Source: Flavobacteriales bacterium (lineage in GTDB: Bacteria; Bacteroidota; Bacteroidia; Flavobacteriales_D; Crocinitomicaceae). Taken from it: 6,083 nucleotides of DNA. The position numbers were made by a program, and so were the translations under genes. How positions within the stretch are numbered: position 1 is the stretch's first letter; every line of letters begins with the position of its first letter. Below are positions 4,946-6,083 of this stretch, in pieces. The notes beneath the pieces were generated by a model. The model worked only from the letters and a program-made list of their open reading frames with translations. It did not search any database and was not told the DNA's origin. The stretch is from positions 1 to 6,083 of the forward strand of contig CANHQC010000126.1 in assembly GCA_947462695.1 (NCBI GenBank), given 5' to 3'.

Positions 4946-6083
4946 TTAAACTGGCTGTAAGGTTTTAGTAAATACGTATTTTATTTGTGCTAATGCGTAA
5001 TCAATTTCGGCTTTTGTAGTGTAGCGTGAAAAGGAAAAACGCACATTTGGTCTTGACACATCGGCTCCAATTCCTTCCAACACATGTGATCCTTTCGTAG
5101 CACCAGAAGTGCAAGCTGATCCACCACTAACCGCAATGCCTTTAAGATCAAGCGTAAACAGCAGTAATCCAGCTTTTTCAAGAGGAGGGAAGCACACGTT
5201 AAGAACAGTGTAAAGTGACTTTTCCGGATCAGTCTCACCATGAAAACCAATCGTTGGAAAATGCGATTTCAATTCGTTCATCATGTACGTTTTTAATTCT
5301 TGTACCTGACGGTGATGATCGGCCACATCCTCGTATGCTAAGTCCATTGCTTTAGCTAACCCAACAATTCCATAAACGTTCTCCGTGCCACCACGAAGTC
5401 CGCGTTCTTGAGAACCACCATGAATCAATGTGTCTACTTTTACTTTTCGGTTGACATATAAAAATCCAACGCCTTTGGGTCCATGAAATTTATGCGCGGC
5501 ACACGTGATAAAATCAATATCAAGTTGAGATAAATCGAATGGATAATGTCCCATCGTTTGGACAGTGTCTGAATGGAAAAGCGCATGGTGTTTTCTGCAC
5601 AATTCACTAATTCGATTTAAAGGTAAAAGTGTCGCGATTTCATTGTTGGCGTGCATTAAAGAAACCAACGTTTTATCTTCAGTCATCAGAAGTTCTTCCA
5701 AGTGTTGGAGATCAACATGACCTTTGCTATCGATCCGCACGTAACTAACTCGAGCAAGACCTTGGTTGGCAATTGCTTCAGCCGTATGTCCAACAGCATG
5801 ATGTTCAATTGTTGTTGTAATGATGTGCGTGACACCCATCTGTTTAACGCTTGAATACAAGGCAATGTTATCTGCCTCTGTTCCACCAGATGTAAATAAA
5901 ATCTCAGCAGGAGTGCACGATAAATGCTTTGCAACTAATCTTCTAGCGGTTTCAATCAATGCTTTAGTTTGACGACCGTAAAAATGAGTGGAGGAGGGAT
6001 TTCCAAATCCTTCAGAGAGTATTGGAAGCATGGCCTCAACAACCTCAGGAGCAATTGGTGTTGTCGCCGCATTATCCAGATAG
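4946..6083 (-). CDS. Cysteine desulfurase, NifS/IscS type (5' partial)
   Basis: This PLP enzyme converts cysteine to alanine and passes the sulfur as a persulfide to Fe-S cluster, tRNA-thiolation or cofactor pathways. The ATG at 6031 is internal: the frame stays open to the edge and encodes YLDNAATTPIAPEVVEA, the canonical N-terminus, so only about two or three residues are missing. Counting that Tyr as residue 1: EHHAVG with H94 (cofactor-stacking His), NNE motif (146-148), D172 and Q175 (pyridine N and O contacts), AAHKFHGPKG with Schiff-base Lys198, GGSQERGLRGGTENV (222-236), and the mobile loop SGGSACTSGATKGSHVL with catalytic Cys324. The long loop and the ACTSG context place it with IscS/NifS rather than SufS. 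The protein ends soon after the RFSFSRYTTKAEIDYAL segment and lacks the extra C-terminal tail with which E. coli IscS contacts IscU, so it resembles NifS-like forms. It is the first visible gene of the minus-strand cluster; any promoter lies outside the window. Confidence 0.93.
   Translation of the reverse strand, partial: YLDNAATTPIAPEVVEAMLPILSEGFGNPSSTHFYGRQTKALIETARRLVAKHLSCTPAEILFTSGGTEADNIALYSSVKQMGVTHIITTTIEHHAVGHTAEAIANQGLARVSYVRIDSKGHVDLQHLEELLMTEDKTLVSLMHANNEIATLLPLNRISELCRKHHALFHSDTVQTMGHYPFDLSQLDIDFITCAAHKFHGPKGVGFLYVNRKVKVDTLIHGGSQERGLRGGTENVYGIVGLAKAMDLAYEDVADHHRQVQELKTYMMNELKSHFPTIGFHGETDPEKSLYTVLNVCFPPLEKAGLLLFTLDLKGIAVSGGSACTSGATKGSHVLEGIGADVSRPNVRFSFSRYTTKAEIDYALAQIKYVFTKTLQPV

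Noticed and set aside
4990..5250. Alternative-frame open frames within the desulfurase, including 5686-5934
   Set aside because: They overlap the strongly conserved desulfurase frame, including its catalytic loop, and have no recognisable features.
1..6083. CRISPR arrays, tRNA/rRNA genes, insertion sequences, riboswitches
   Set aside because: No repeat-spacer pattern, RNA gene signature, terminal inverted repeats or transposase was seen, and there is essentially no noncoding space to hold them.

Overview
The window looks like a compact stretch of a Bacteroidota chromosome, most likely Flavobacteriales; a Crocinitomicaceae- or Fluviicola-like source is only a guess. The grounds are a type B (gliding-motility type) type IX secretion C-terminal domain, a BshB1-type bacillithiol deacetylase, a CcsA-type cytochrome c assembly protein with the Bacteroidota-style HAPWSNGYE start, moderate to low GC, and a near absence of Shine-Dalgarno sequences. 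Almost every base is coding; the only gaps between genes are about 55 and 30 bases.

Plus strand, left half: (1) the 3' part of a cytochrome c biogenesis gene (ccsA, possibly the CcsA half of a ResB-CcsA fusion), cut by the left edge; (2) bshB1, which starts inside the last codons of ccsA; (3) after a 55-base gap, a 602-residue secreted multidomain protein with a signal peptide, Ig-like modules, a galactose-binding-like module, a SprB-like repeat, a PKD domain and a type IX secretion sorting domain.

Minus strand, right half, read from right to left: (4) a class V aminotransferase-fold cysteine desulfurase (NifS/IscS type), cut by the right edge within its first few residues; (5) a GT-B family 4 glycosyltransferase; (6) a small GreA/GreB-like coiled-coil protein whose start overlaps the glycosyltransferase end by 20 bases. 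The three probably form one operon. The two convergent blocks meet at a shared TTAA in which both stop codons overlap, leaving no intergenic terminator space.

The genes are mostly housekeeping: haem attachment to c-type cytochromes, low-molecular-weight thiol synthesis, sulfur mobilisation from cysteine, glycan synthesis and transcription elongation. A loose thiol/sulfur/haem theme links ccsA, bshB1 and the desulfurase, but no dedicated new system is visible. The most accessory-like element is the secreted multidomain protein, in which a lectin-like module appears to be inserted inside an Ig-like module. No RNA genes, mobile elements, CRISPR arrays or clear promoters were seen.
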